From positions 1 to 57,771 of the forward strand of contig WQYW01000011.1 of the NCBI GenBank assembly GCA_009781045.1: a stretch of 57,771 nt of DNA. Reading direction: 5' to 3'. A program made the position numbers and the translations under genes. Under the pieces are notes generated by a model that saw only the letters and a list, made by a program, of their open reading frames with translations, was not told where the DNA came from and did not search any database. Below, piece by piece: positions 8,895-21,544 of this stretch; positions within the stretch are counted from its first letter, which is position 1; each line of letters opens with the position of its first letter. Origin of the DNA: Alphaproteobacteria bacterium. GTDB lineage: Bacteria > Pseudomonadota > Alphaproteobacteria > Rhizobiales > Xanthobacteraceae.

Positions 8895-10277
8895 ATGCAG
8901 GTCACAGAGACCCTCGTGGAGGGATTGAAGCACGAGTTCACGATCAGCGTTCCGGTCGCCGATCTGGATGCCAGGGCAGGTGTCAAGTTCGGTGATATCC
9001 AGGGCAAGATTCGTCTCAATGGCTTTCGTCCCGGCAAGGTCCCGGTTTCCCACATCAAAAAACTCTATGGCCGTTCCACCATGATGGAGGTGGTCAATGA
9101 GACCATCCACACCACCAACGACCAGGTTTTCACGGAGCGGGGTTTTCGCCTGGCGACCGAACCCAGGGTCAAGTTTCTGCCCGGAGAGGCGGCCGTTGAG
9201 GACGTGCTGAGCGGCAAGTCGGATCTGGTCTACTCCGTCACGGTGGAACTGGTGCCGACGATCGATCTGGCCGATTTCAAGGACTTCAAGGTTGAGAAGC
9301 TGGTGGCTGAGGTTTCGGACGCCGATTTGGCCCTGGCGGTGGAGCGTATCGCAGAGAGCTATCGCAGTTTCACCGACCGCGGCGAGGGCGCCACGGCACA
9401 GGCCGGAGATCGCGTCACCATCAGTTTCAAGGGCACCATCAACGGAGAGCCCTTTGACACCGGTGCCGCCGATGACGTCAAGGTGGTGATCGGTTCCAAG
9501 CAGTTCCTGGAGGGATTCGAGGACCAGCTGATCGGCATTGCCGCGGGCGAGACCCGCACCCTGAAATGCGCCTTCCCGGCCAGCTATGGGAACCCGAAGC
9601 TGGCAGGCAAGGATGCTGAATTCGAGGCCACGGCGTCCCTGATCGAGAGCCCCAACGAACTCAGGATTGACGACCAGTTCGCCACGATGCTCGGTCTGGA
9701 GACGCTGGAACGGCTGCAGCAGGCGGTCCGGAAGCGGCTTGTGGCTGATTACGCCGAGGTCAGCCGGCGCTGTGTCAAACGCGCGCTCCTCGACCGCCTT
9801 GACGAAGCCCACCGCTTCGAGGCGCCGCCGACCCTGGTTGAGCAGGAGTTCAATCAGATGTGGCAGGGGATCGCCGAGGAGATGGAGGCCGGGGGCAGGA
9901 CCTTCGCGGACGAAAATACCACCGAGGAGGAGTCCAGGGCGGAATATCGCGTCATTGCCGATCGTCGCGTTCGCCTTGGTCTGGTTCTGGCGGAAATCGC
10001 CTCGAGAAACAAAATTGAGGTGTCGACTGAGGAACTCGACCAGGTTCTGTTTGAGCAGGCGCGGCGCATGCCGGGTCGCGAGAAAGATGTGTGGGAATAT
10101 TTCCGCAATAACCCAAACGCGTTAGCTGGCATTCGAGCACCCATTCTGGAAGAAAAGGTGGTCAATTTCATCCTCGAGCTGGCCGATGTGACCGAGCGCA
10201 CGGTGTCGCATGCGGAACTGCTGAAGGCGGATGAGGAAGCCACCAAGACGAAGCTGAACCAGGGCGCCGGGGAGTGA
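8895..10277 (+). CDS. tig: Trigger factor (ribosome-associated chaperone, PPIase)
   Basis: 460 residues from the ATG at 8895 (MQVTETLVEGLKHEF); a TTG two codons earlier is in frame, but the ATG is the conventional start. The ribosome-docking signature GFRPGKVP is at residues 43-50. The FKBP-like PPIase domain (GDRVTISFKGTINGEPFD to YGNPKLAGKDAEFEATA) occupies roughly 160-245, and the C-terminal chaperone arms follow, ending in a charged tail. It binds nascent chains at the exit tunnel. Gene order tig-clpP-clpX-lon is the standard proteobacterial proteostasis block. Confidence 0.97.
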   Translation: MQVTETLVEGLKHEFTISVPVADLDARAGVKFGDIQGKIRLNGFRPGKVPVSHIKKLYGRSTMMEVVNETIHTTNDQVFTERGFRLATEPRVKFLPGEAAVEDVLSGKSDLVYSVTVELVPTIDLADFKDFKVEKLVAEVSDADLALAVERIAESYRSFTDRGEGATAQAGDRVTISFKGTINGEPFDTGAADDVKVVIGSKQFLEGFEDQLIGIAAGETRTLKCAFPASYGNPKLAGKDAEFEATASLIESPNELRIDDQFATMLGLETLERLQQAVRKRLVADYAEVSRRCVKRALLDRLDEAHRFEAPPTLVEQEFNQMWQGIAEEMEAGGRTFADENTTEEESRAEYRVIADRRVRLGLVLAEIASRNKIEVSTEELDQVLFEQARRMPGREKDVWEYFRNNPNALAGIRAPILEEKVVNFILELADVTERTVSHAELLKADEEATKTKLNQGAGE

Positions 10278-10513
10278 CCCGGGCAATCGTGGCGGAATCG
10301 GCTTCCCAGAGCGCGCGGGTTAACCAATAATTTACGCTGATCCTGTTTCAGGAGAGCCGATTCATATCCATCTGTCTCCCCAAGGCTTGAAGGCTTGCCA
10401 AGACTTGGTCCCGGCCCGGCTTGCAGGACTTGCCTTCAGCTTTGTGCAGGTCCGGCCTTCAAGGTTCGGTTGTCGAGGGGAGATGTCCGCCTCAAGCAAT
10501 ATCCAGGTGATTC

Positions 10514-11152
10514 ATGCGTGATCCGGTCGAAACCTATATGAACCTCGTGCCGATGGTGGTTGAGCAGACCAATCGGGGCGAGCGCGCCTACGACATCTTT
10601 TCCCGACTCCTCAAGGAACGCATCATCTTCGTCACCGGACCGGTCGAGGACGGGATGTCGACGCTGGTCGTGGCCCAGCTTCTGTTCCTGGAGGCGGAGA
10701 ATCCCAAGAAGGAAATCTCGATGTACATCAATTCGCCTGGCGGCGTGGTGACATCGGGCCTGGCGATCTACGATACCATGCAGTTTATCCGCCCCCCGGT
10801 ATCGACGCTGTGCACCGGGCAGGCGGCCTCAATGGGCTCGCTGCTGCTGGCGGCCGGCGAGAAGGACCTGCGGTTCAGCCTGCCGAATTCGCGCATCATG
10901 GTCCATCAGCCTTCGGGCGGCTTCCAGGGCCAGGCCACCGACATTATGTTGCACGCCCAGGAAATCCTCAATCTGAAACGCCGGCTTAACGAAATTTACG
11001 TCGCCCATACCGGCCAGACCCTGAATGCGATCGAGGATGCGCTGGAGCGCGACAAATTTCTGACCGCCGAAGAGGCCAGGAGCTTCGGTCTGGTCGACAA
11101 GGTCATCGCCAAGCGGATCGACGATCCGACGGCGGCAACCAGGTTTCCATGA
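10514..11152 (+). CDS. clpP: ATP-dependent Clp protease proteolytic subunit
   Basis: 212 residues. The catalytic triad is visible as Ser106 in GQAASMGS, His131 in MVHQPSGG and Asp180 in LERDKFL. The N-terminus [33 protein letters not shown] is typical of alphaproteobacterial ClpP. It forms the double-heptamer chamber fed by ClpX, which lies 294 bp downstream on the same strand, and by ClpA. The 236-bp gap after tig suggests its own promoter. Confidence 0.98.
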   Translation: MRDPVETYMNLVPMVVEQTNRGERAYDIFSRLLKERIIFVTGPVEDGMSTLVVAQLLFLEAENPKKEISMYINSPGGVVTSGLAIYDTMQFIRPPVSTLCTGQAASMGSLLLAAGEKDLRFSLPNSRIMVHQPSGGFQGQATDIMLHAQEILNLKRRLNEIYVAHTGQTLNAIEDALERDKFLTAEEARSFGLVDKVIAKRIDDPTAATRFP

Positions 11153-11446
11153 GCGATTTGCGGTGATGTTCTGGTTTTGTTCCGGTTTTCGGGGCTTTCC
11201 AGTGACGATTTTCTCAACGACGCTATTGTCAGCGATGTCTGGCAGCGCTTCAATTAGCGAATTCTTGATAGTCGAGTGACAGCATGATTGGCTACACCTG
11301 CCCGGTCACCGGCGGAAACGATGGGGGCAGGCCACGGCAGCGGGGGGCTCTGGTACGGGATTTGCAGGATCTCTTGCCGTGGGGTGTGGATGTCACAGAA
11401 TGGTGCGGTCGGGAGGGGCCGAACGTGCCGCGGGACGGAGATGTGA

Positions 11447-12718
11447 ATGAGTAAGGTCGGCTCGAGTGATTCAAAGAACACGCTGTATTGCTCATTCTGC
11501 GGCAAGAGTCAGCATGAAGTCCGCAAGCTGATTGCGGGCCCGACGGTCTTCATCTGCGACGAATGTGTCGAATTATGCATGGATATCATCCGCGAGGAGA
11601 ACAAATCCTCGCTGGTGAAGTCGCGCGACGGTATCCCGACACCTAAAGAAATCTGCAAGGTTCTGGACGATTATGTGATCGGTCAGAGCCATGCCAAGAA
11701 GGTGCTCTCTGTCGCGGTCCATAACCATTACAAACGTCTCAATCACCAGACCAAGCATAACGACGTCGAACTGGCCAAGTCCAATATCCTCCTGATCGGG
11801 CCGACCGGGTCGGGCAAGACCCTGCTGGCCCAGACGCTGGCGCGGATTCTCGATGTGCCGTTCACGATGGCGGATGCGACCACGCTGACGGAAGCGGGAT
11901 ATGTCGGTGAGGATGTCGAGAACATCATCCTGAAACTGCTGCAGGCGGCGGATTACAATGTCGAGCGCGCCCAGCGCGGCATCGTCTATATTGACGAAAT
12001 CGACAAGATCAGCCGCAAGTCCGACAATCCCTCGATCACCCGGGATGTGTCCGGGGAGGGCGTGCAGCAGGCGCTGCTCAAGATCATGGAGGGAACGGTG
12101 GCGTCGGTGCCGCCGCAGGGCGGCCGCAAGCATCCCCAGCAGGAGTTCCTGCAGGTCGATACCACCAATATCCTGTTCATCTGCGGTGGCGCGTTTGCCG
12201 GCCTTGAGAAGATCATCTCGGCGCGTGGACGCTCGACCTCGATCGGTTTCGGCGCTCAGGTGCTGGCACCGGAAGACCGCCGCACGGGTGAAATATTCCG
12301 CCATGTCGAGCCGGAGGATCTGCTGAAATACGGTCTGATTCCGGAATTCGTCGGCCGCCTGCCGGTGGTGGCGACGCTTGAGGATCTTGATGAAGCATCG
12401 CTGAAGAAAATCCTGACAGATCCAAAGAATGCACTGGTAAAACAATACCAGCGCCTGTTCGAAATGGAGAATATCGAACTGACCTTCGCCGATGAGGCGC
12501 TGGGTGCGGTTTCGCGCAAGGCCATTGAGCGCAAGACCGGGGCGCGGGGTCTGCGTTCCATTCTTGAGTCGATCCTGCTTGAGACCATGTTCGATCTGCC
12601 GAGCCTGGAAGGTGTGGAAGAGGTGGTGATCTCGCGGGAGGTCGTGGAAGGCACCGCCCGTCCATTGTATATTTATGCCGACCGTTCGGATCGGGCGATG
12701 GAGAATGCGAGCGCCTGA
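11447..12718 (+). CDS. clpX: ATP-dependent Clp protease ATP-binding subunit ClpX
   Basis: 423 residues. The N-terminal zinc-binding domain has Cys15, Cys18, Cys37 and Cys40 (CSFC and CDEC). Walker A GPTGSGKT is at 118-125, Walker B is IVYIDEID near 179-186, and the substrate pore loop GYVG is near 151-154. The IGF-loop motif for ClpP docking is seen as TSIGFGAQV. The protein unfolds tagged substrates for ClpP. It is the third gene of the proteostasis block. Confidence 0.98.
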   Translation: MSKVGSSDSKNTLYCSFCGKSQHEVRKLIAGPTVFICDECVELCMDIIREENKSSLVKSRDGIPTPKEICKVLDDYVIGQSHAKKVLSVAVHNHYKRLNHQTKHNDVELAKSNILLIGPTGSGKTLLAQTLARILDVPFTMADATTLTEAGYVGEDVENIILKLLQAADYNVERAQRGIVYIDEIDKISRKSDNPSITRDVSGEGVQQALLKIMEGTVASVPPQGGRKHPQQEFLQVDTTNILFICGGAFAGLEKIISARGRSTSIGFGAQVLAPEDRRTGEIFRHVEPEDLLKYGLIPEFVGRLPVVATLEDLDEASLKKILTDPKNALVKQYQRLFEMENIELTFADEALGAVSRKAIERKTGARGLRSILESILLETMFDLPSLEGVEEVVISREVVEGTARPLYIYADRSDRAMENASA

Positions 12719-13320
12719 ACCGGATCGGCCTTTTTGGCGCCTCAGAACGGCCGCATCCCTGTGGCCGAATCAGGATGGATTGGCGAGGGGCGCAATGACG
12801 AGCATTTTTCAGTGACTTGACACCCCCGTCCGCGATCGCCACCTAGTTCCATGGGTGGGCGGGGTTCTGTCCGGGATTCGCTCACGCAATCCATGCGGCG
12901 ACTGTTGTGACGGACCCGAAACACCGAAACCCAAGGCAGCCAGCACGGCAGCCAGCAAGAACTGTCCCCGACGCCTGCCACCCAAAGCCCGCGAACGAGA
13001 CTGCCACTGAAACCGGCACCAGCACTTTGAGAAGGAGACCAGGCCCGAAAATCTGCGACCAGGATTTGTGCTTCCAGACCTGAGACCGGGACTTTGCGAA
13101 CAGGGAACGGAAAATCCGAAACCTCGGGAAATCCACAAAAACCTGGATCCACCACCTTAAAATCCACCACCTTAAAATCCAAGACCGCTCATTTAAGACG
13201 GCGCATCGGCGCATACGAAGGACTGCGAACCCGCAAAAAGACGGCATCATCTCACTCTGGCTTGCGCAGCAGGGGTGGGTTGGGGGCCAGGGGGGCGCAA
13301 CAAAAGGGAACAGACAGGTT
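12719..13320. other. Long clpX-lon intergenic region
   Basis: About 600 bp with no convincing gene. A 15-bp direct repeat (ACCACCTTAAAATCC, two abutting copies starting near 13150) is the most obvious structure. Base composition here is unusual, with A/C-rich runs on the plus strand from 13080 to 13200. The lon promoter, probably heat-responsive, should lie here, but no clear sigma-32 boxes could be assigned. Confidence 0.5.
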
Positions 13321-15747
<2,427 letters not shown>

Positions 15748-15784
15748 GCATGGCCGCGGCCCGCGAAAGAGCTGGGAAGAGATC

Positions 15785-15820
15785 CGACACCGCCCTTTGC
15801 CCTCGCAAAGGGCGGTGTCG
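15785..15820 (+). terminator. Strong hairpin after lon
   Basis: A perfect 16-bp stem (15785-15800 with 15805-15820, arms beginning CGACACCGCCC and ending GGGCGGTGTCG) with the 4-nt loop CCTC. There is no U-run after it, as is common for GC-rich alphaproteobacterial terminators. Confidence 0.8.
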
Positions 15821-17133
15821 CTGTCTGGTGCGGAAGTTTGTTGCCGGCCAGGGTGGCAGCTCACCATCTGGCTGGATCACCGACGCCGGGCCATGGCAGG
15901 GCACGAACCGGAAGTGTCGGCAGCATTTTTACTGCGGCGCGAAAGCTGGTCTGCTGCGCTCGCCAGCTGCGCCGGAGTGGCGGGGCCGCTGGAGCGCGAC
16001 GAAATTCCCGATGACGCCGAGCCATCCCGGTTCCCGTGGTGAGATGGCGCGCAAGCCGCAAAACCTCGATCGGCCGGGCTGACTCCCTGTTGCAGCGGGC
16101 ACTGCGCCCGGACGGCAAGCGTTGAGGGCCGCCCGTCGTTGTGAGAGCGGAAAACGCTCAACACACAGCTGCGTTTCGGTGGTGGTGATGGCCGGTGCAG
16201 ACGGTGCGAAGCCGTGTTACCGGCGGGCACAGCGCATTCCGAGAAGTTCGTGTCGACAAGCGCTGCCAGATTGTGCCGCAAACAGCCGGTTGCAATTCAG
16301 CTCAAGCCTTTGACAGGCGCGATGATCGTGAGCGTTGGCGGTTTCCTTTGTCAACGGCGCTTTGGATTTCTTGTGCCTGTTCTGCGGGGTGGCTCGACAG
16401 GCCGATCACGGTTTTGTGAAGCTCTGCGCAGCTCTCTTCTTCGCGCAAGAAAATTGCAAATTGCAACGTGACAGACCGGAATCGATTGGAATCCTCGCTT
16501 TCACAGACCGCCGCTGATTGTGAGTCGCCGCGGCATCCAATGAGGCTGCCTGGTCGCGCGCCTGAAGCTGCGTGCATGGATCAGTCAGGAGTGCAGTGTA
16601 AATTGCGGAAGTGGGCCGTGCGCCAGTTTGGACAGAAGCGCTGTCGCAGGATGGAACGATCGAACAAGCGGCACCCGGATTCAGCCCGTGCCTGCGAAAC
16701 CTGCGGAACGCCGCGGGCTTCCGCGCTTTTGTCAACACGAAATGCGCAGCTGTTTCTTTGTGGCGTTGTCGGCAAGAATTTGCTGTGAGGTGAGCAGGAG
16801 GATGTAGAAAACGAGGCTGGAGCTGCTCAGGGATTCGACATGATTCCGGGAAGCGTCGGCGGGCGGAGGTTTGGCGCCAAGGACCACGGAAGCCGCAAGG
16901 GGTGGCACTATGGCTCATATGTCATATGTTGGTGCCGATCCGCAGCGGTCGGAACGTGGTTCTGTGGCCACACAACCACAGGTAGGGTGTGATGGAAAGG
17001 CTTCCACCAGCTTTGTGTGGATGGCCGGGTTGTGGATGTGCTTAACGTTTTCACGGTGTTGCCTTTGGAGTGCGTGCGCGATTGCTGACGTGAGCGGATC
17101 GGGAAGACAAGGAATTACACAAAGGGGGCGTTT
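15821..17133. other. 1.3 kb without a recognisable gene, upstream of the 17.1 kb barrel gene
   Basis: Several short frames exist on both strands, but none has a clear ribosome-binding site, domain or codon pattern like the neighbours. A 24-nt palindrome with one mismatched pair (GTGGTTCTGTGG at 16956-16967 against CCACACAACCAC at 16968-16979) lies about 155 bp before the next gene and could be a regulator site. Confidence 0.5.
16956..16979. promoter_or_regulatory. 24-nt imperfect palindrome, possible operator
   Basis: GTGGTTCTGTGG followed directly by CCACACAACCAC: eleven of twelve positions are symmetric. It lies 155 bp upstream of the outer-membrane gene at 17134. A role as an operator is only inferred from symmetry and place. 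Confidence 0.35.
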
Positions 17134-18378
17134 ATGCCTGGGTGGAGTGATTTGCGTAGCAGAGCGACGGCTGCGGTGGCGGAGAGGCTGTCTGGATGGA
17201 TCTGGACGATGGTGCTGTCCGGGGTGATGGCGGGCGCTTTGCTGCAGCCGGCGGCGGCACAGACATGCAGCTATTCGGGGGTTGTTTCCGGGGGGAGCGG
17301 GCCTCATCCCACTATTCTTATTCCGCCGTCGCAGTCATCAGGACAGCTCACGTCATCGCCGGGTTGCAGCGCTGTGATGGCGCGGAGTGCGATCAGCGAC
17401 ACGGTCCAGACGACGGTCCTCGACATCCGCCAGTCTGTCATGCAGCGGATCCTGCGCCCTGGGGTCCCGCCCTTGGACATCGATCCAGCGCAGGGGGATG
17501 TGTTTGCGCCCAGGCGCGCCAGCGCACCCTCTCCCTATCCGGATTCCGCGCGCGCTCCGGATCCTGGATCTCCTTCCGGGTCTTCCGGGGGGGCCACTCT
17601 GCACGAGGCGATCGGGCCGGACTGGCTCTATGGGGTGAATCTGATCGGCAGTGGCGACAAGGGCATCGCGCTCAATACCGAGGTGTCGGTGTCCAGCGTG
17701 GTGGGAGCGGTCGATGTGACGAAAATCGGCATTTTCTCCTCGACAGACGCCCTGACCTTCATCGGTACGGGGATCCACTCCTGGACCACCACCAGGGGAG
17801 ACTATCTTCCCGACACTTCGTCCACGATCCCCTCGACCTCGGCCACCGTCGCCTATCTGAATGGTGGTTTCTCGACTGATTTCACTGTGCTCGCCAGCTG
17901 GACCCCGTCCACTGCAATCCAGGTTGGAGACTCAAGTGCCATCGGCTACACGGCCAATGTCCAGTACCGTTATGACGGACCTCACGCGGTGTGGTTCGAG
18001 CCGACTGTGGGGGTGACTTATGGCGAGCTGTTCAACGGCAGTTTTGCCCAGAAAACCTCCGACAGCACGGAAATCCATGGTGGTTTGCGCTTTGGCGCCG
18101 AGACCAGATGGATGGGGTACACAGTGCAGCCGACCCTGTCTGGTGTAGCCTTCAAGGTTGTGGATCAGAACGGGCTGGAGCAGGTTTGGAGCCCGGCCCT
18201 GATGAACACAGTGAACCCTTCCGGTGCGGTGGGCTTCCGTGGTTCGGCCAAAATGACCGTGCTGTGGACCAAGGCCTTTTCCTCCTATATCGATCTCCAT
18301 GCCACCACGATGTCGAGCCCGGAAATGCCGAATATCCAGGTGATCGGGGTTCAGGGAGGACTTCGCTACACATTCTGA
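17134..18378 (+). CDS. Exported beta-barrel protein of unknown function
   Basis: 414 residues. A long charged N-region precedes the hydrophobic segment WTMVLSGVMAGALLQPAAA with a likely cleavage before QTCSYSG, like the extended signal peptides of autotransporters and large barrels. A low-complexity Ser/Pro/Gly-rich region (residues about 125-155) precedes a C-terminal half of alternating strands that ends in Tyr-Thr-Phe, a typical outer-membrane barrel end. AAGGGGG lies 8-14 bases before the ATG. No specific family was recognised; an autotransporter-type barrel with a short passenger is possible. A strong terminator follows. Confidence 0.65.
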   Translation: MPGWSDLRSRATAAVAERLSGWIWTMVLSGVMAGALLQPAAAQTCSYSGVVSGGSGPHPTILIPPSQSSGQLTSSPGCSAVMARSAISDTVQTTVLDIRQSVMQRILRPGVPPLDIDPAQGDVFAPRRASAPSPYPDSARAPDPGSPSGSSGGATLHEAIGPDWLYGVNLIGSGDKGIALNTEVSVSSVVGAVDVTKIGIFSSTDALTFIGTGIHSWTTTRGDYLPDTSSTIPSTSATVAYLNGGFSTDFTVLASWTPSTAIQVGDSSAIGYTANVQYRYDGPHAVWFEPTVGVTYGELFNGSFAQKTSDSTEIHGGLRFGAETRWMGYTVQPTLSGVAFKVVDQNGLEQVWSPALMNTVNPSGAVGFRGSAKMTVLWTKAFSSYIDLHATTMSSPEMPNIQVIGVQGGLRYTF

Positions 18379-18414
18379 CAGAAGCTTTCTTCCAAAACCG
18401 TTCAAGGCGGTTTG

Positions 18415-18457
18415 AAGACGGCAGAAGGCGGGCTTCGAGCCCGCCTTCTGCCGTCTT
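18415..18457 (+). terminator. 20-bp perfect hairpin after the barrel gene
   Basis: Arms 18415-18434 and 18438-18457 are fully complementary with loop TCG; the outer ends read AAGACGG and CCGTCTT. It starts 36 bp after the stop codon of the upstream gene and also faces the convergent alginate-export-like gene. Confidence 0.85.
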
Positions 18458-18703
18458 GTGGGTCGTTTGGGCCGTGCTTCCGCGGAACGGTTTTCGTTCA
18501 GCTTCGAATATCGTTTGCGGTGCTGTCGTAGAGGCGGAGAGGGCAGCAGGTCGGAGGGAGGTACGCGGCAGCGCGGCACGGCAGGGGGGGGTGAGGGAGT
18601 AAGCCTTGCGAGTGAGCCCTGCCTGCCCTTCGGAAGGGAAGATGTCCGAAAGCCACGCGCGGCTGCCGCGCCATCCGCCTTTGGGAAGTGCACCGGGGTG
18701 ACT

Positions 18704-20152
18704 TCACCACCACGTCGTCAGCTGCAGGCGGTAATAGTCGAAGCTGTGCCCGCCGGCGTCCCGGACATAGTTTCCGGCGTAGATGTGAGAATAGAGCGCG
18801 TGCACCTGGGTGAAGCGGTTGATCTGCCAGGTCAGGTTGACTTCGCCGATCCGGGCGACATCGCGTGAGGTCGATCCCCTGGCGGTGAGGATGGTTCCCG
18901 GCGGGCCGTAAACGGAATCGGCGATTTCGACCCGGCGGAGAAAATTCCAGTTGGCGCCAAGCACCAGCCCGTTGGGCAGAAAGAGTTGCCCGTAGGGCTG
19001 GATGCTCTGGATATTCGAGGCACCGAAAACCGACACCTCCGAGATCACGCTGGCAGCCGGATAGGCCGCAGTGAAATTGCTAAAAGTCGAACTCTGTGGG
19101 TTGCTGTCGCCGGTGGCAAAATGCGTCCTGACGCCGATTTTGGGCTCGATCGCCGGAATTGACAACGCGTGCCCGGAGAAGCGGTAACCCAGATCGGCGA
19201 ACATGCCGAAGGCCTTGATCCGGGAGGAGCCGAAGGATCCCCATTGCCAGGTCGCTTCGCCGACCAGATGAAATCCGCGCAGTCTGGCATCGAGGCGGCC
19301 ACCACCGCTCCAGCGTTCTTCCGCAGCCGTGCCGCGGGCATAGGTCGCGCTGCCCTGGCGCTTCTGGTAAAGGTAGCTGTCGATTGTGACCGGCAGATCG
19401 AAGGGGTTGCGCAATATCGCATAGGCACCGGTGAAGGATTCGCTCCTGAGCGTGCGGTCGTCGAAACACCCGGGTGCAATATTGACGGGGCGTGCAGCGA
19501 AGGCGCGCAGGGTGATCTGGCCGGCTTTGTATTCGCCGACAAAGCCGTCGAAAGAACGGCGGATGTTGGTGGGATCGCGCACCGCGAGCCAGCGGCTGCT
19601 GCCAAGATAGATTTCCTCGCGCCCCGAACGCAGCGTCGCGGTGCCGCTGCCTGCCGGGAGAGCGATATCGAAAAAGGCCTGGCGCAGGTCGGGTGCGCTC
19701 TGATCATAGGGCCGCTGCACCGGGCGACCGGACTCGGTGGCACCGTCGAGTTCGAAGAATGTTCGGAATGTCTTCGAGAAGTGGATGTCGAGATGGGAGA
19801 AAATGCGCTCCTGATTCGAGATCCAGTTCGATCCGCTCTTGCCGATGCCGAACAGATAGGGGCTGAAGCCGTCAAGCCGGTAGCGGATCTCCCCGCCGGT
19901 GGAGGCAAATGCGTCTCCGAGCCATGGCAGAGGAATATACTTGACCTTCTCCCATTGCGTCGGAAAAGACTCGCGCGCCAGATAGGCGTAGTCCTCCTCC
20001 CAGCGGTAGCGCCGGAATTTCTGTGCCGGCTTGCCGGCTGCGCCAGCGGCGGTCGGGCCGCTTTCTTCCGCGAAAGCAGCGTGGGTAAAGGTGAGCGCGG
20101 CTGATGCCAGCAGGCCCGCAACCCTGGTGCCGCGGCATGACAAAGCGAACAT
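18704..20152 (-). CDS. Alginate-export-family outer-membrane porin-like protein
   Basis: 482 residues. A signal peptide ends in HAAFAEES, and the mature start RYRWEEDYAYLARES is followed by IRYRLDGFSPYLFG and LRQAFFDIALP, with a repeat-rich C-terminal barrel ending YYRLQLTTWW. This is the pattern of the Alginate_exp barrel family (AlgE-like), often found in bacteria that make no alginate, so alginate export should not be assumed. It is a likely general or specific outer-membrane channel. It is transcribed away from the AraC/xoxF block, and no partner genes lie beside it. Confidence 0.75.
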   Translation of the reverse strand: MFALSCRGTRVAGLLASAALTFTHAAFAEESGPTAAGAAGKPAQKFRRYRWEEDYAYLARESFPTQWEKVKYIPLPWLGDAFASTGGEIRYRLDGFSPYLFGIGKSGSNWISNQERIFSHLDIHFSKTFRTFFELDGATESGRPVQRPYDQSAPDLRQAFFDIALPAGSGTATLRSGREEIYLGSSRWLAVRDPTNIRRSFDGFVGEYKAGQITLRAFAARPVNIAPGCFDDRTLRSESFTGAYAILRNPFDLPVTIDSYLYQKRQGSATYARGTAAEERWSGGGRLDARLRGFHLVGEATWQWGSFGSSRIKAFGMFADLGYRFSGHALSIPAIEPKIGVRTHFATGDSNPQSSTFSNFTAAYPAASVISEVSVFGASNIQSIQPYGQLFLPNGLVLGANWNFLRRVEIADSVYGPPGTILTARGSTSRDVARIGEVNLTWQINRFTQVHALYSHIYAGNYVRDAGGHSFDYYRLQLTTWW

Positions 20153-20587
20153 TACGCATCCTGCGTCTTTGCTCGGCGCCGAGGCGCCGAGAGGTACAAG
20201 TTACAAGTGACGCGACTGTATGAACTCCGAGCCGCTGGCGGGTCTTGATGCTGTCAGACCATGAGGCGTTGCGCAACCAGATTCTGGGGAGAGGCGCGAG
20301 CTTCGCGTGCTGCGAGTGCACAGTGCACGTAAGGGATGTGGCAGCGCAGTGCGTGCGTTGCTATCCTCTCAGGTTCTCAGGTTGGAGCAGAAGCGAGCGA
20401 TAATGAAGTATGGAGCAGGAGTCCTCACGCACCCGAAAAGTCACACCAAAGGTGGGATGTGCAAAAGATCTGGCGGCAGGGAACGGGCCCTTGAGGAAGG
20501 CCATCTGGAGAGGAACACATATCGGATTCTCGGCGGCAAGCCGGGAGATGGAGAAGAAAAGTCGCAAGCGGAGCGGATGCCGTAAGG
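20153..20587. other. Region between the AraC gene and the alginate-export-like gene
   Basis: No gene is supported. A 9-bp inverted repeat (CTCGGCGCC at 20172-20180, GGCGCCGAG at 20183-20191) lies about 20 bp upstream of the porin-like gene on its strand and could be a 5'-leader hairpin or operator. Confidence 0.45.
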
Positions 20588-21544
20588 CTAGCAGCGCTGC
20601 GAGACGCGGGCCTTGTGGATCGACGAGGGTGCGATGCCGAAATATTTGCGAAACATGCGGCTGAAATGGGAGGAGCTGGAAAAGCCCCAGGAGAAGGCGA
20701 TATCGGTGATTTTTTTGCCGGCGTTGGCCTCGATTTCCTGACGGCAGCTGCTGAGGCGGGTCTGCCAGATGTGGTCGCTCACGGTGGCGCCACGGTCGCT
20801 GAACAGCATGTGCAGATAGCGCTTGGAGCAGCCGAGTTCGGCGCAGATGCGGTCGAGGCAGAGATCCGGGTCGCGCAGATGCTCACGAATGAAATGGCGG
20901 GCACGCAAATAGGCGGCATCGGAACGCCCGCGCGATCCCCTGGTCCCGGCCTCAAACAGCGGCAGCATAAGAACATCGATCATCGAATCGGCGAGGCGCA
21001 CCGCGCTCTGGGGCGACAATTCGGCGGCCTGGTCAAAGGCGGCGCGGACGAAATCATGGGCGATGCGACCGGCTCCGGTTCGTGCCGAGAGCTTGGCGGT
21101 GGGGATGCAATGGCGTGCAACACCGCGATCATCGAGCAGGGTTTTGGGCACGATGACCACGTCATGGCGGGTCGAGGCCGTGCTGATCATGGCGTGCGGG
21201 CGGGCGACGTCATAGGACAGGCAGTCGCCCGGCGCCAGCTCGATCTGTTTTCCGTCCTGATCGAAATGAGATATGCCGGCGGTCTGGAAATGGATCTTGA
21301 CGTAAGGGTGGTCGCCTGGGGAGGCGCGCCGGGCGCTGTGGGCGATTCGATGCGGGCTGAGTTCGATCTGACAGAGCTTGAGATGCGACACCGCGGTCAG
21401 GGCCATGCGGCCCTCAAGCGAGGAGGCCTGCAGCGTATCAATGTCGAAGCGCCCGCAGAGGTCTGTGAGTGCGTCGGACCATCTCTGGATCTGCCTTCGC
21501 GGTGTCAACCCGGCAGTCGACAGCGTGCGGATTGTGTCGGACAT
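20588..21544 (-). CDS. AraC-family transcriptional regulator, divergent from xoxF
   Basis: 318 residues from the ATG at 21544, chosen because GAGGAGG sits four bases upstream; an open extension of 29 codons exists. The N-terminal half is the AraC-binding-like cupin type (NFTVL-like sensor). The C-terminal AraC/XylS DNA-binding domain shows LCLDRICAELGCSKRYLHM (first helix-turn-helix) and ITDIAFSWGFSSSSHFSRMF (second), ending FGIAPSSIHKAR. It is divergently transcribed from the xoxF operon across 640 bp, which makes it the best candidate regulator of methanol oxidation here. The effector is unknown; control of xoxF is inference from position. Confidence 0.88.
   Translation of the reverse strand: MSDTIRTLSTAGLTPRRQIQRWSDALTDLCGRFDIDTLQASSLEGRMALTAVSHLKLCQIELSPHRIAHSARRASPGDHPYVKIHFQTAGISHFDQDGKQIELAPGDCLSYDVARPHAMISTASTRHDVVIVPKTLLDDRGVARHCIPTAKLSARTGAGRIAHDFVRAAFDQAAELSPQSAVRLADSMIDVLMLPLFEAGTRGSRGRSDAAYLRARHFIREHLRDPDLCLDRICAELGCSKRYLHMLFSDRGATVSDHIWQTRLSSCRQEIEANAGKKITDIAFSWGFSSSSHFSRMFRKYFGIAPSSIHKARVSQRC

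Noticed and set aside
8076..9812. 578-codon minus-strand frame across tRNA-Leu and tig
   Set aside because: It runs through a tRNA gene and antisense to the clearly coding tig; no domain.
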